Of a stretch of DNA of 32,400 nucleotides, positions 24,855-32,289 are shown one piece after another. A program made the translations under genes and the position numbers. The stretch comes from Comamonadaceae bacterium 2FH. GTDB lineage: Bacteria > Pseudomonadota > Gammaproteobacteria > Burkholderiales > Burkholderiaceae_C. Within the stretch, counting starts at the first letter, position 1. Each line of letters begins with the position of its first letter. The DNA lies in the NCBI GenBank assembly GCA_005503335.1, contig SCMQ01000044.1, forward strand, positions 1-32,400, written 5' to 3'. The notes under the pieces were generated by a model. That model was not told where the DNA came from. It saw nothing but the letters and a program-made list of their open reading frames with translations, and searched no databases.

Positions 24855-25844
24855 ATGAGCGAGATCCCCCTGTTCCTCGACGCCCCCGCCGTGGCCCGGG
24901 CCCTGCCCTGGCCGGCCCTGATCGACGCGCTGCAGCAGGCTTTTCGCCTGGCCGACGCGAGCGCGCCCGAGCGCCTGCATTACGCGCTCGGCGAAGCCGC
25001 CGGCGCCGCGCCTACGCTGCTCGTGATGCCGGCCTGGAGCCCCAGCCTGGGCGTGGGCACCAAGCTGGTCACCGTGTTCCCCGAGAACCCGCGCGCCGGC
25101 CTGCCCTCGATCCACGGCGTCTACGTGCTGATGGACCCGCGCCACGGCCAGGTCCTGGCCGTGCTCGACGGCGGCGAGCTGACCGCGCGCCGCACGGCCG
25201 CCGCCTCGGCCCTGGCCAGCCGCCAGCTCTCGCGCCCCGACAGCCGCTGCCTGCTGATGGTGGGCGCCGGGCGCCAGGCGCGCAACCTGCCGCTGGCCCA
25301 TGCCAGCGTGCGGCCGATCGAACGCGTGCTGGTCTGGAACCGCCGGCCCGACGAGGCCCGGGAGGCCGTGCGCGCGCTGCAGGCCCAGGGCCTGCAGGCC
25401 GAGCTCGCGACCTCGCTGCGCGAAGCCGCCGCCGAGGCCGACATCGTCAGCTGCGCCACGCTGTCGACCGAGCCCCTGCTGGCCGGCGACTGGCTGCGCC
25501 CCGGCACCCATGTGGACCTGGTCGGCGCCTTCAAGCCGACCATGCGCGAGACCGACGACCGCCTCTTCGCGCGCGCCGACGCGGTCTGGTGCGACACGCG
25601 CGCAGGCGCGTTCAGCGAGGCCGGCGACATCGTGCAGGCCGTCAAGAGCGGCGCCTTCGACCCCCAGCGCCTGGCCGGCGACCTGGCCGCGCTCTGCCGC
25701 GCGCCCGGGCCCGCCCGGCGCAACGCGCACGAGATCACGGTCTTCAAGTCGGTCGGCATGGCCCTCGAGGACCTGGCCGCGGCGCGCCTGTGCCTGGACC
25801 GCCACCGCGCCGCCCACCCGCTTTCTTCCACGGAGACCCCATGA
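24855..25844 (+). CDS. Ornithine cyclodeaminase / mu-crystallin family enzyme, ketimine-reductase-like
   Basis: NAD(P)-dependent enzyme of the OCD/mu-crystallin family, 329 residues. Family marks are GVGTKLVTVFPEN with the substrate Lys K70, DGGELTARRTAAASALAS with R113, the Rossmann loop VGAGRQARN (136-144) and ITVFKSVGMALEDLAAA near the end. At the catalytic Asp region, true ornithine cyclodeaminases read GGDCPGKTEL, whereas this protein reads DLVGAFKPTMRETDD (221-235), the form found in ketimine reductases, Delta1-pyrroline-2-carboxylate reductases and alanine dehydrogenases. I therefore favour an imine reductase or dehydrogenase over ornithine-to-proline conversion. It lies between the two importers and overlaps the ureohydrolase start by four bases. 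Confidence 0.9.
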   Translation: MSEIPLFLDAPAVARALPWPALIDALQQAFRLADASAPERLHYALGEAAGAAPTLLVMPAWSPSLGVGTKLVTVFPENPRAGLPSIHGVYVLMDPRHGQVLAVLDGGELTARRTAAASALASRQLSRPDSRCLLMVGAGRQARNLPLAHASVRPIERVLVWNRRPDEAREAVRALQAQGLQAELATSLREAAAEADIVSCATLSTEPLLAGDWLRPGTHVDLVGAFKPTMRETDDRLFARADAVWCDTRAGAFSEAGDIVQAVKSGAFDPQRLAGDLAALCRAPGPARRNAHEITVFKSVGMALEDLAAARLCLDRHRAAHPLSSTETP

Positions 25845-26908
25845 GCATCGACCCCCAGCACCTCGCGCGCCTGCGCGAGCGCTACGCCAACGCCGCAGGC
25901 AGCGACATCTTCGACCCCGCGTTCAAGGCCGTGGCCGAGCGCATCTTCAGCAGCTCGGACCGCCGCAAATGGCCGTTCGCCGATGTCGCGACCTTCCTCG
26001 ACGCGCCCTACCGGCCCGAGGCGCTGGCGCAGCAGCCCTATGACTTCGCGGGCCTGGACGTGGCGCTGATCGGCGTGCCCATGGACCTGGGCGTGACCAA
26101 CCGCGCCGGCGCGCGCCTGGGCCCGCGCGCCGTGCGCGCGGTCGAGCGCGTCGGCCCCTACGAGCATGCGCTGCGCGTGGCGCCGCTGACCCGGCTGAAG
26201 GCGGCCGACGTCGGCGACCTGCCCATGCGCAGCCGCTACAGCCTGGCCGACTGCCATGCCGACATCGAGCAGGGCTTCGCCCAGATCGTGCAGGCCGGCG
26301 TGGTCCCGCTGGCCGTGGGCGGCGACCACTCGATCACCGGCTCCATCCTCAAGGCCGTGGGACGCGAGCGGCCCGTGGGCATGATCCACCTCGACGCCCA
26401 TTGCGACACCGCCGGCAGCTACGAGGGCTCGAAGTTCCACCACGGCGGCCCGTTCCGCGAGGCGGTGCTGGCCGGCGTGCTCGATCCTCGGCGCTGCGTG
26501 CAGATCGGCATCCGCGGCGGCGCCGAGTACCTCTGGGAGTTCTCGTTCGACGCCGGCATGACCGTGATCCACGCCGAGGAGTTCACGCGCCTGGGCGTGG
26601 CCGAGGTGCTGCGGCGCGCGCGCGAGGTGGTCGGCGACGGCCCGACCTATGTCACCTTCGACGTGGACTGCCTGGACCCGGTCTACGCCCCCGGCACCGG
26701 CACGCCCGAGGTCGGCGGCCTGAGCTCGCGCGAGGCGCTGGAGCTGCTGCGCGGCCTGGCCGGCATCGACATCGTGGGCGGCGACGTGATGGAGGTGGCG
26801 CCCCAGCACGACCCCACCAGCAACACGGCCCAGATCGGCGCCCAGGTGCTGTTCGAGCTGCTGTGCCTGGTCGCGCTCTCGCCGCGCTTTGCGCAGCGCG
26901 GCGCCTGA
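25841..26908 (+). CDS. Agmatinase/guanidino-acid ureohydrolase family protein
   Basis: Member of the arginase/agmatinase superfamily, which hydrolyses guanidino groups to urea plus an amine using two Mn (or Ni) ions. The 355-residue product has all metal ligands: H163 (GGDHSI), D185, H187 and D189 (HLDAHCDT), D274 and D276 (TFDVDCLDP). The N-terminal block GVTNRAGARLGPRAVR is typical of agmatinase, guanidinobutyrase and guanidinopropionase and not of arginase. About 65 extra N-terminal residues precede the fold. The HCD in place of the common HSD, and the FHHGGPFREAV loop at 199-209, may affect specificity. The natural substrate cannot be read from sequence. Its ATG overlaps the preceding stop (ATGA) with CGGAGA upstream. 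Confidence 0.93.
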   Translation: MSIDPQHLARLRERYANAAGSDIFDPAFKAVAERIFSSSDRRKWPFADVATFLDAPYRPEALAQQPYDFAGLDVALIGVPMDLGVTNRAGARLGPRAVRAVERVGPYEHALRVAPLTRLKAADVGDLPMRSRYSLADCHADIEQGFAQIVQAGVVPLAVGGDHSITGSILKAVGRERPVGMIHLDAHCDTAGSYEGSKFHHGGPFREAVLAGVLDPRRCVQIGIRGGAEYLWEFSFDAGMTVIHAEEFTRLGVAEVLRRAREVVGDGPTYVTFDVDCLDPVYAPGTGTPEVGGLSSREALELLRGLAGIDIVGGDVMEVAPQHDPTSNTAQIGAQVLFELLCLVALSPRFAQRGA

Positions 26909-26950
26909 GCCGCGCAACATTCGACCCATCCAAATCGTGAGGAGACAAAG

Positions 26951-28039
26951 ATGAGCATGCAAGATCACAAGCCGCTGGACCGCCGGTCCGTTCTCGGCGC
27001 CGGCCTGGCCGGCGCCTCCCTGCTCGCGGCGCCGGGCCTGCTGCGCGCCCAGGGGCGTTCGCTCAAGGTCGGCGTCTATGGCGGCTATTTCAAGAAGTCG
27101 TTCGACAAGCACATCTTCCCGGCCTTCACCAAGGCCACCGGCATCGCGGTCGAGTCGGTGGCCGAGCCGACCGGCGAGGCCTGGCTGGTGCAGCTGGAGC
27201 AGACGGCGCGCGCCAACCAGGCGCCGGCCGACGTCTCGATGATGGGCCAGGTCGCCCTGCTCAAGGGCCAGGCCACCAAGCTGTGGGCGCCGCTGGACCT
27301 GGCGAAGATCCCGAACGCGAGCGCGCTGCAGGAGCGCTTCGTCCAGCGCTACCCCGACGGGCGCGTCGCCGGCATAGGCGCCGTGTCCTGGTACATCACC
27401 CTGGTCAGCAACACCCGCGCCTACCCGAACCCGCCCCAGTCCTGGGCCGCGCTCTGGGACCCGGCCAACAAGGACAGGCTGGGCCTGCTGGCCCTGGTCT
27501 CCAACTCCTTCCTGCTCGAGGTCACGGCCAAGACCTTCCTCGGCGGCACCCAGGCCCTGGACACCGAGGCCGGCCAGCTCAAGGCCTTCAAGAAGCTCGC
27601 CGAGCTCAAGTCCAACGTGCGCCTGTGGTACCGCGACGAGGCCCAGTTCGAGCAGGCGCTCAAGTCGGGCGAGATCCCCATGGGCCAGTACTACCACGAC
27701 GTCACCGGCCTGGCGGCCGGCGAGGGGCATCCTGTGCGCTCCACCTTCCCCAAGGAAGGCGGCATCCTGGACTCGGGCTCCTGGGCCATCTCGCGCGCCT
27801 CGAAGAAGGGCGAGGAGGCCCATGCCTTCATCAACTTCGTCAGCCAGCCCGCGATCCAGGCGCTGATGGCGCGCCAGATCGGCACCTCGCCCACGGTCAA
27901 GCGCAAGCTGCTCGAGCTCAGCGACAAGGAGTTCGCCGCGGTCTCCTCCGAGATCGACCCCATCGTGCCGCGCTACGATCTCTACCAGACCCGCTCGGAC
28001 TGGCTCAACGAGCAGTGGACGCGGCTGATCGCCGGCTGA
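26951..28039 (+). CDS. ABC substrate-binding protein, PotD/PotF-like (system 2)
   Basis: Second periplasmic receptor of the spermidine/putrescine type, 362 residues. The export signal has a twin-arginine core (DRRSVLGAGLAGASLLAAPG, cleavage near residue 35), and the mature part starts SLKVGVYGGYFKKSFDK. Pocket blocks include SVAEPTGEAWLVQLEQ, GAVSWYITLVSNTRAYPNPP and SWAALWDPANKDRLGLL. It shares only family-level similarity with the system 1 receptor, so the two probably bind different, though related, ligands. A GAGGAGA site precedes the ATG, 42 bases after the ureohydrolase gene, and an ATPase gene follows after 13 bases. Confidence 0.93.
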   Translation: MSMQDHKPLDRRSVLGAGLAGASLLAAPGLLRAQGRSLKVGVYGGYFKKSFDKHIFPAFTKATGIAVESVAEPTGEAWLVQLEQTARANQAPADVSMMGQVALLKGQATKLWAPLDLAKIPNASALQERFVQRYPDGRVAGIGAVSWYITLVSNTRAYPNPPQSWAALWDPANKDRLGLLALVSNSFLLEVTAKTFLGGTQALDTEAGQLKAFKKLAELKSNVRLWYRDEAQFEQALKSGEIPMGQYYHDVTGLAAGEGHPVRSTFPKEGGILDSGSWAISRASKKGEEAHAFINFVSQPAIQALMARQIGTSPTVKRKLLELSDKEFAAVSSEIDPIVPRYDLYQTRSDWLNEQWTRLIAG

Positions 28040-28052
28040 GGAGGACGAGACC

Positions 28053-29087
28053 ATGACCGGACTGGTCCTGCAGGACATCTCCAAGCGCTTCGGCGCCAGC
28101 ACCGTGGTCGAACAGGTGCAGCTGGCCGTGCCCGCGGGCAGCTTCGTCTGCCTGCTCGGCCCCTCGGGCTGCGGCAAGACCACGCTGCTGCGCATGATCG
28201 CGGGGCTGGAGACGCCGAGCCAGGGGCTCATCCTGCTCGACGGCCAGGACATCACGGCCTTGCCCACGCACCAGCGCGAGCTGGGCATGGTGTTCCAGTC
28301 GCTGGCCCTGTTCCCGCACCTGAGCGTGGGCGAGAACATCGCCTACCCGCTGCGCATACGCGGCCGCCCGCGCGCCGAGCAGGCGCGGCGCACCGAGGAA
28401 CTGCTGAACCTGGTCCACCTGCCCGGCTACGGCGACCGCCCCGTGGCCCAGCTCTCGGGCGGGCAGCGCCAGCGCGTGGCGATCGCGCGCGCGCTCGCGC
28501 TCTCGCCGCGGCTGTTCCTGCTCGACGAGCCGCTGTCGGCGCTGGACGCCAAGCTGCGCGAAGCCATGCAGCTCGAGCTGCGCCAGTTGCAGCAGCGCCT
28601 GGGCATCACCACCGTCGTGGTCACGCACGACCAGCGCGAGGCCATGACCATGGCCGACCTCGTGGTCGTGATGGGCGAGGGCCGCGTGCGCCAGGCCGCG
28701 CCCCCGATCGAGATCTACCGCCACCCGGCCGACGCCTTCGTCGCCGACTTCATAGGCTCGACCAACCTGCTCGAGCTCGAGCGCGACGCCCAGGGCCGCG
28801 CCTCGGCCTTCGGCTGCGCCCTGCCCGGCGTACCGGCCCCGGCCGCGGGCCGCGCCACGCTCTCGATCCGCCCCGAGGACCTGCAGCTCACCGTCCCCGG
28901 GGACGGCGCGCTGTCGGGACGGGTCAGCTTCGTGCGCGACCTCGGGGCCACGATAGAGACCTTCATCGAGGTCGGCGGCAAGGTGCTGGTGGCGGTGACG
29001 ACGCCGCGCGCGCGCGCTCAGGTCCAGCCCGGCGACGCCGTGGGCGTGGTGCTGCCGCCCGAGAACTGCGTGGTGCTGGCCTCATGA
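28053..29087 (+). CDS. ABC ATP-binding protein, PotA-like (system 2)
   Basis: ATPase of the second importer, 344 residues: Walker A GPSGCGKT (36-43), GMVFQSLALFPHL (78-90), signature LSGGQRQ (134-140), Walker B LFLLDE (154-159), H-loop VTHDQREAM, then a C-terminal TOBE domain (about 235-344). A very strong ribosome site (GAGGAGG) precedes the start. It overlaps the following permease gene by four bases. It is paralogous to the system 1 ATPase, with long shared blocks in the nucleotide-binding domain and divergence in the TOBE part. Confidence 0.95.
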   Translation: MTGLVLQDISKRFGASTVVEQVQLAVPAGSFVCLLGPSGCGKTTLLRMIAGLETPSQGLILLDGQDITALPTHQRELGMVFQSLALFPHLSVGENIAYPLRIRGRPRAEQARRTEELLNLVHLPGYGDRPVAQLSGGQRQRVAIARALALSPRLFLLDEPLSALDAKLREAMQLELRQLQQRLGITTVVVTHDQREAMTMADLVVVMGEGRVRQAAPPIEIYRHPADAFVADFIGSTNLLELERDAQGRASAFGCALPGVPAPAAGRATLSIRPEDLQLTVPGDGALSGRVSFVRDLGATIETFIEVGGKVLVAVTTPRARAQVQPGDAVGVVLPPENCVVLAS

Positions 29088-29938
29088 GACGCGAACCGCC
29101 CCGCCGCGCGGCCGACTACGCGCCGCTGGCCTTCCCGGCGCTGATGCTGCTGGTGTTCTTCGCCCTGCCCTTCGGCACCATGGTCGCGGTGAGCTTCTTC
29201 CGCCGCCAGCAGGGAGGCTTCTACACGCCCGACTTCGTGCTCGACAACTACGCGCGCTTTCTGAGCCCTTTCTTCGGCAACCTGCTCGCGTTCTCGCTCG
29301 GCCTGGCGGCCCTGGCCGCGGTCTGCTCGGTGCTGCTGGCCTTTCCCTTCACCTACCTGCTGACGCGCCAGCCGCGCCGCGTGCAGACACGCTGGCTGAT
29401 CGGCCTGCTGGCCCTGCTCTCGCTGTCCGAGGTGATCATAGGCTTCGCCTGGTCCACGCTGTTCTCGCGCACGGCCGGCATCAGCAACCTGCTGGTCGCG
29501 CTCGGCCTGATGGCCGAGCCCCAGGCCCTGCTGCCCAGCTTCGGCGCCGTGCTCACCGGCATGGTCTACCAGTCCCTGCCCTATGCCGTGCTGGTGCTCT
29601 ACCCGGCCCTGGTGCGCCTGGACCCGACGCTGATCGAGGCGGCCCGCACGCTCGGCGCCCATCCGGCGCTGGCCTTCCTCAACGTGGTGGTGCCGGCGCT
29701 GCGCCGCACCATCGTCGCGGCGCTGATCATGGTCTTCGTGTTCGAGCTCGGCTCCTACCTGCTGCCGCAGATCCTGGGCCGCCCGCAGCACTGGACCCTG
29801 TCGGTGCTGATCACCGACCAGGCCATCTACCAGTCCAACCTGCCGTTCGCCGCCGCCATGGCCCTGTTCCTGGTGCTGCTGTCGCTGGCCCTGGTCGGAC
29901 TGACCCTGCTGATCGGCCGCAAGGAGGGCACGACATGA
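29084..29938 (+). CDS. ABC permease, PotB-like (system 2)
   Basis: Membrane subunit of the second importer, 284 residues with six membrane segments; the first is at about 14-36 (LAFPALMLLVFFALPFGTMV). The early loop FYTPDFVLDNYARFLSPFFG matches PotB-type permeases, and the EAA loop is LIEAARTLGAHPALAFLNVV followed by VPALRRT. Start and stop both overlap their neighbours by four bases (ATGA), showing tight translational coupling. Confidence 0.94.
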   Translation: MRREPPRRAADYAPLAFPALMLLVFFALPFGTMVAVSFFRRQQGGFYTPDFVLDNYARFLSPFFGNLLAFSLGLAALAAVCSVLLAFPFTYLLTRQPRRVQTRWLIGLLALLSLSEVIIGFAWSTLFSRTAGISNLLVALGLMAEPQALLPSFGAVLTGMVYQSLPYAVLVLYPALVRLDPTLIEAARTLGAHPALAFLNVVVPALRRTIVAALIMVFVFELGSYLLPQILGRPQHWTLSVLITDQAIYQSNLPFAAAMALFLVLLSLALVGLTLLIGRKEGTT

Positions 29939-30738
29939 GTGCAAGGCTGCTGCAACGCCTGTTCTTCGGCGCGGTCACGCTGTTCCTGGCCGCGCCCATC
30001 GTGATCGTCGCCGGCGTCTCGCTGAACGAGCGCCAGACCCTGGCCTTCCCGCCCCAGGGCCTGTCCTGGTCCTGGTACGCCGAGATCTTCACCGACCCCG
30101 GCTGGCGCGGCGCGCTGCTGGCCTCCATCACCCTGGCCGCCTGCTCGGCCGCGCTGGCCACCGCGATCGCTGCGCCGCTGGCCTGGTTCCTGTGGCGCCG
30201 CCATGCGCCCTGGGCCGGCGTCTTCCGCCTGCTGGGCGTGGCGCCCTTCGTGCTGCCGCCGGTGATCACGGCTCTGGGCCTGCTGAGCTTCTGGGTCGCA
30301 ACGGGCGGCTACGGCCAGCCCTGGACCGCGGTGATCAGCCATGCGATCTTCTTCGTCACGCTGCCGCTGGTGACGCTGACCCTGGGCCTGGAGTCGATCG
30401 ACCGCTCCCTGCTCGACGCCGCCTCGACCATGGGCGCCGACGAGCGCAGCGTGCTGCGCACCGTGGTGCTGCCGCTGATCCTGCCCAACCTGGTCTGCGG
30501 CTACGCGTTCGCCTTCGTGCTCTCGCTCAACGAGTACATCGTGGCCTACATGACCGTGGGCTTCACGCTCGAGACCCTGCCGATCAAGATCTTCAACGCC
30601 CTGCGCTACGGCTACACACCGACCATGGCCTCGGTCTCGGTGCTCTTCGTCGCGGTCTCGGCCCTGGTGTTCAGCCTGGTCGCGCGCCTGGGCGACCTGC
30701 CGCGCCTGCTCGGCGCCCTGCCCGCTGACGAGCACTGA
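29935..30738 (+). CDS. ABC permease, PotC-like (system 2)
   Basis: Second membrane subunit of importer 2, 267 residues. It has the PotC-type opening (hydrophobic helix, then VSLNERQTLAFPPQGLSWSW), a central VAPFVLPPVITALGLLSFW helix and the EAA loop LLDAASTMGADERSVLRTVV followed by LPLILPN. The late segment FVLSLNEYIVAYMTVGFTLE is diagnostic of PotC-like permeases. It completes importer 2 (receptor, ATPase, two permeases). Confidence 0.94.
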   Translation: MSARLLQRLFFGAVTLFLAAPIVIVAGVSLNERQTLAFPPQGLSWSWYAEIFTDPGWRGALLASITLAACSAALATAIAAPLAWFLWRRHAPWAGVFRLLGVAPFVLPPVITALGLLSFWVATGGYGQPWTAVISHAIFFVTLPLVTLTLGLESIDRSLLDAASTMGADERSVLRTVVLPLILPNLVCGYAFAFVLSLNEYIVAYMTVGFTLETLPIKIFNALRYGYTPTMASVSVLFVAVSALVFSLVARLGDLPRLLGALPADEH

Positions 30739-30779
30739 TCCCCCCGTTCCCCTTCACAAGCAACCAAGGAAAGCTCCAG

Positions 30780-31127
30780 ATGACCGTCATCCGCCACGAA
30801 AAAGGCCCGCGCATGAGCCAGGCCGTGATCCACAACCGCACCGTCCACCTGGCCGGCCAGGTCGGCCATGGCGCCAGCACGGCCGAGCAGACGCGCGACA
30901 TGCTGGCCCAGGTCGAGCGCCTGCTCGCGCTGTCGGACAGCGGCAAGTCGCTGATCCTCTCGGCCCAGATCTGGCTGGCGGACATGAAGGACTTCGCCGA
31001 AATGAACGCGGTCTGGGACGCCTGGATAGACCCCGAGCATCCGCCTGCGCGCGCCTGCGGCGAGCTCAGGCTGGCCTCGCCCGAGTACCGCGTCGAGGCG
31101 CTGATCGTGGCTGCGCAGCGCGGCTGA
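30780..31127 (+). CDS. RidA/YjgF-family enamine/imine deaminase
   Basis: Small cytoplasmic protein of the RidA family, 115 residues; characterised RidA proteins hydrolyse reactive enamines and imines produced by PLP enzymes and amino-acid oxidising enzymes, releasing a keto acid and ammonia. Family marks are GPRMSQAVIHNRTVHLAGQV at the start, QTRDMLAQVERLLA in the middle and the catalytic Arg in PPARACGELRL (88-98). It is shorter than archetypal RidA (about 128) and ends soon after VEALIVAAQRG, as in the diverse Rid subgroups. It lies 41 bases after the last permease gene, with AAGGAAAG upstream, so it is probably the last gene of the operon. The placement fits imine chemistry by the OCD-family enzyme. 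Confidence 0.92.
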   Translation: MTVIRHEKGPRMSQAVIHNRTVHLAGQVGHGASTAEQTRDMLAQVERLLALSDSGKSLILSAQIWLADMKDFAEMNAVWDAWIDPEHPPARACGELRLASPEYRVEALIVAAQRG

Positions 31128-31136
31128 CGGCCCGCC

Positions 31137-32159
31137 TCAAGCGAAGGCGGCCGGCACCTCGCGCGTGCGCGCGCTGGCCTGCTCCCAGCTCGGCGGCACG
31201 CAGCCGCGCTGCATCACGCACAGGCTGGCGCTGGCCAGGGCATGGGCCAGCAGGGCGCGGCAGCGTGCCTCGTCGAGCGTGGCCAGTGCCTGCGCCGGCG
31301 CCTGGCCGGCCTCGTCCGCGCCGCGCAGCAGGGCCGTCAGCAGGCCCGCCAGGAAGCAGTCGCCCGCGCCCACCGTGTCCACCACGGCCACCGGCTGGGA
31401 TTCGCGCGCACGCAGCCAGTGGGTGCCGCCGGCGTCGCGCCGCAGCAGGGCGGCGCCCTGCGCGCCCAGGGTCAGCGCCATCAGCCGCGCCGGCGTCTGC
31501 GCCAGCAGGTTCAGCGCCCTGGCCTCGGCGCTCTCGCCCGGCAGGTCCAGCACCTCGAGGTCCTCGTCGCTGGCCTTCACCAGGTCGGCGTACTGCAGCG
31601 CCGCCATCACGTTGCGCCGGTAGGCCGGCAGGTCGCGCATCACCGAGGGGCGCAGGTTGGCGTCCACCACCACCAGGCGGCCGTCCGCGCGCTGGGCCGC
31701 CAGCCAGGGCAGGTATTTGTCGGCGTCCTCGGCCGCCAGGGCCAGGGCGCCGGTGCAGACCATCTGCAGGCCCGGCGCGCGGGCGCAGGCCTGCACCAGG
31801 CCGGCGGCGCTTACGGCGCGGTCGGCCACCAGCTCACGGTAGAAGGCGTAATCGGGATGGCCGGCCTCGGTCAGCCCGACCACCGCGAGCGAGCTCACCT
31901 CGCTCACCGGCTCGGCGCGCGCCAGCAGCACGCCGTCGGCGACCAAGCCGCGCGCCAGCTGGCGCCCGAAGCGGTCGCCCGAGAGCGGGTTCAGGTACAA
32001 CGTGGCCATGCCCTGGCGCGACAGCGCGCGCGTGAGGTTGTAGACCGCCCCGCCCAGGCAGGGGTCGAGCCGGCCATCGGCCTGCAGCACAAGGTCGATC
32101 AGCGCCTCGCCAGCGGTGGCGACGCGGGCCTGGAATTGAGCTTGTTCAGGGTTTTCCAT
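31137..32159 (-). CDS. PfkB-family sugar kinase (fructokinase-like)
   Basis: ATP-dependent carbohydrate kinase of the PfkB/ribokinase family, 340 residues. Visible motifs are the N-terminal ATAGEALIDLVLQ, the sugar-binding CLGGAVYNLTRALSRQG (34-50), VVDANLRPSVM, and the C-terminal signature DTVGAGDCFLAGLL with catalytic D267. The start is the ATG giving MENPEQAQFQ; reading further upstream crosses the divergent promoter. It is divergent from a sugar-type ABC receptor gene, so it probably phosphorylates the sugar that system imports. Fructose is the commonest substrate for this subgroup, but that is not provable here. It converges with the RidA gene, 9 bases apart. Confidence 0.92.
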   Translation of the reverse strand: MENPEQAQFQARVATAGEALIDLVLQADGRLDPCLGGAVYNLTRALSRQGMATLYLNPLSGDRFGRQLARGLVADGVLLARAEPVSEVSSLAVVGLTEAGHPDYAFYRELVADRAVSAAGLVQACARAPGLQMVCTGALALAAEDADKYLPWLAAQRADGRLVVVDANLRPSVMRDLPAYRRNVMAALQYADLVKASDEDLEVLDLPGESAEARALNLLAQTPARLMALTLGAQGAALLRRDAGGTHWLRARESQPVAVVDTVGAGDCFLAGLLTALLRGADEAGQAPAQALATLDEARCRALLAHALASASLCVMQRGCVPPSWEQASARTREVPAAFA

Positions 32160-32171
32160 AACTAAAACAAC

Positions 32172-32201
32172 TTGATTTATTAATCTATCAGCAACTATAG
32201 T
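32172..32201 (+). promoter_or_regulatory. Sigma70-like promoter with operator-like palindrome
   Basis: TTGATT (32172-32177) and TATAGT (32196-32201) are separated by 18 bases and stand in a strikingly A/T-rich patch of an otherwise G/C-rich window. An imperfect 18-base palindrome, TGATTTATTAATCTATCA at 32173-32190 (14 of 18 symmetric positions), overlaps the -35 box and spacer, where a repressor would block polymerase. It should drive the receptor gene starting at 32290. Confidence 0.65.
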
Positions 32202-32289
32202 CCCATCACGCCGGAACGTAAACCGCCGCAGCCCCGGGATTTCCCGGAGCCGGAGCCGGCGCAGTGCCCACCTTCGAGGAGACCGCCAG

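Noticed and set aside
22368-25817. Very long minus-strand open frame (1149 codons) across the system 1 transporter genes
   Set aside because: Composition is Ala/Gly/Arg/Gln/His-rich without any domain, and it lies opposite well-supported permease, ATPase and OCD-family genes. It is a third-position GC artefact.
24855-26908. Arginase plus ornithine cyclodeaminase route from arginine to proline
   Set aside because: The ureohydrolase has the agmatinase-type GVTNRAGARLGPRAVR block, and the OCD-family enzyme lacks GGDCPGKTEL, so neither subtype fits that route well.
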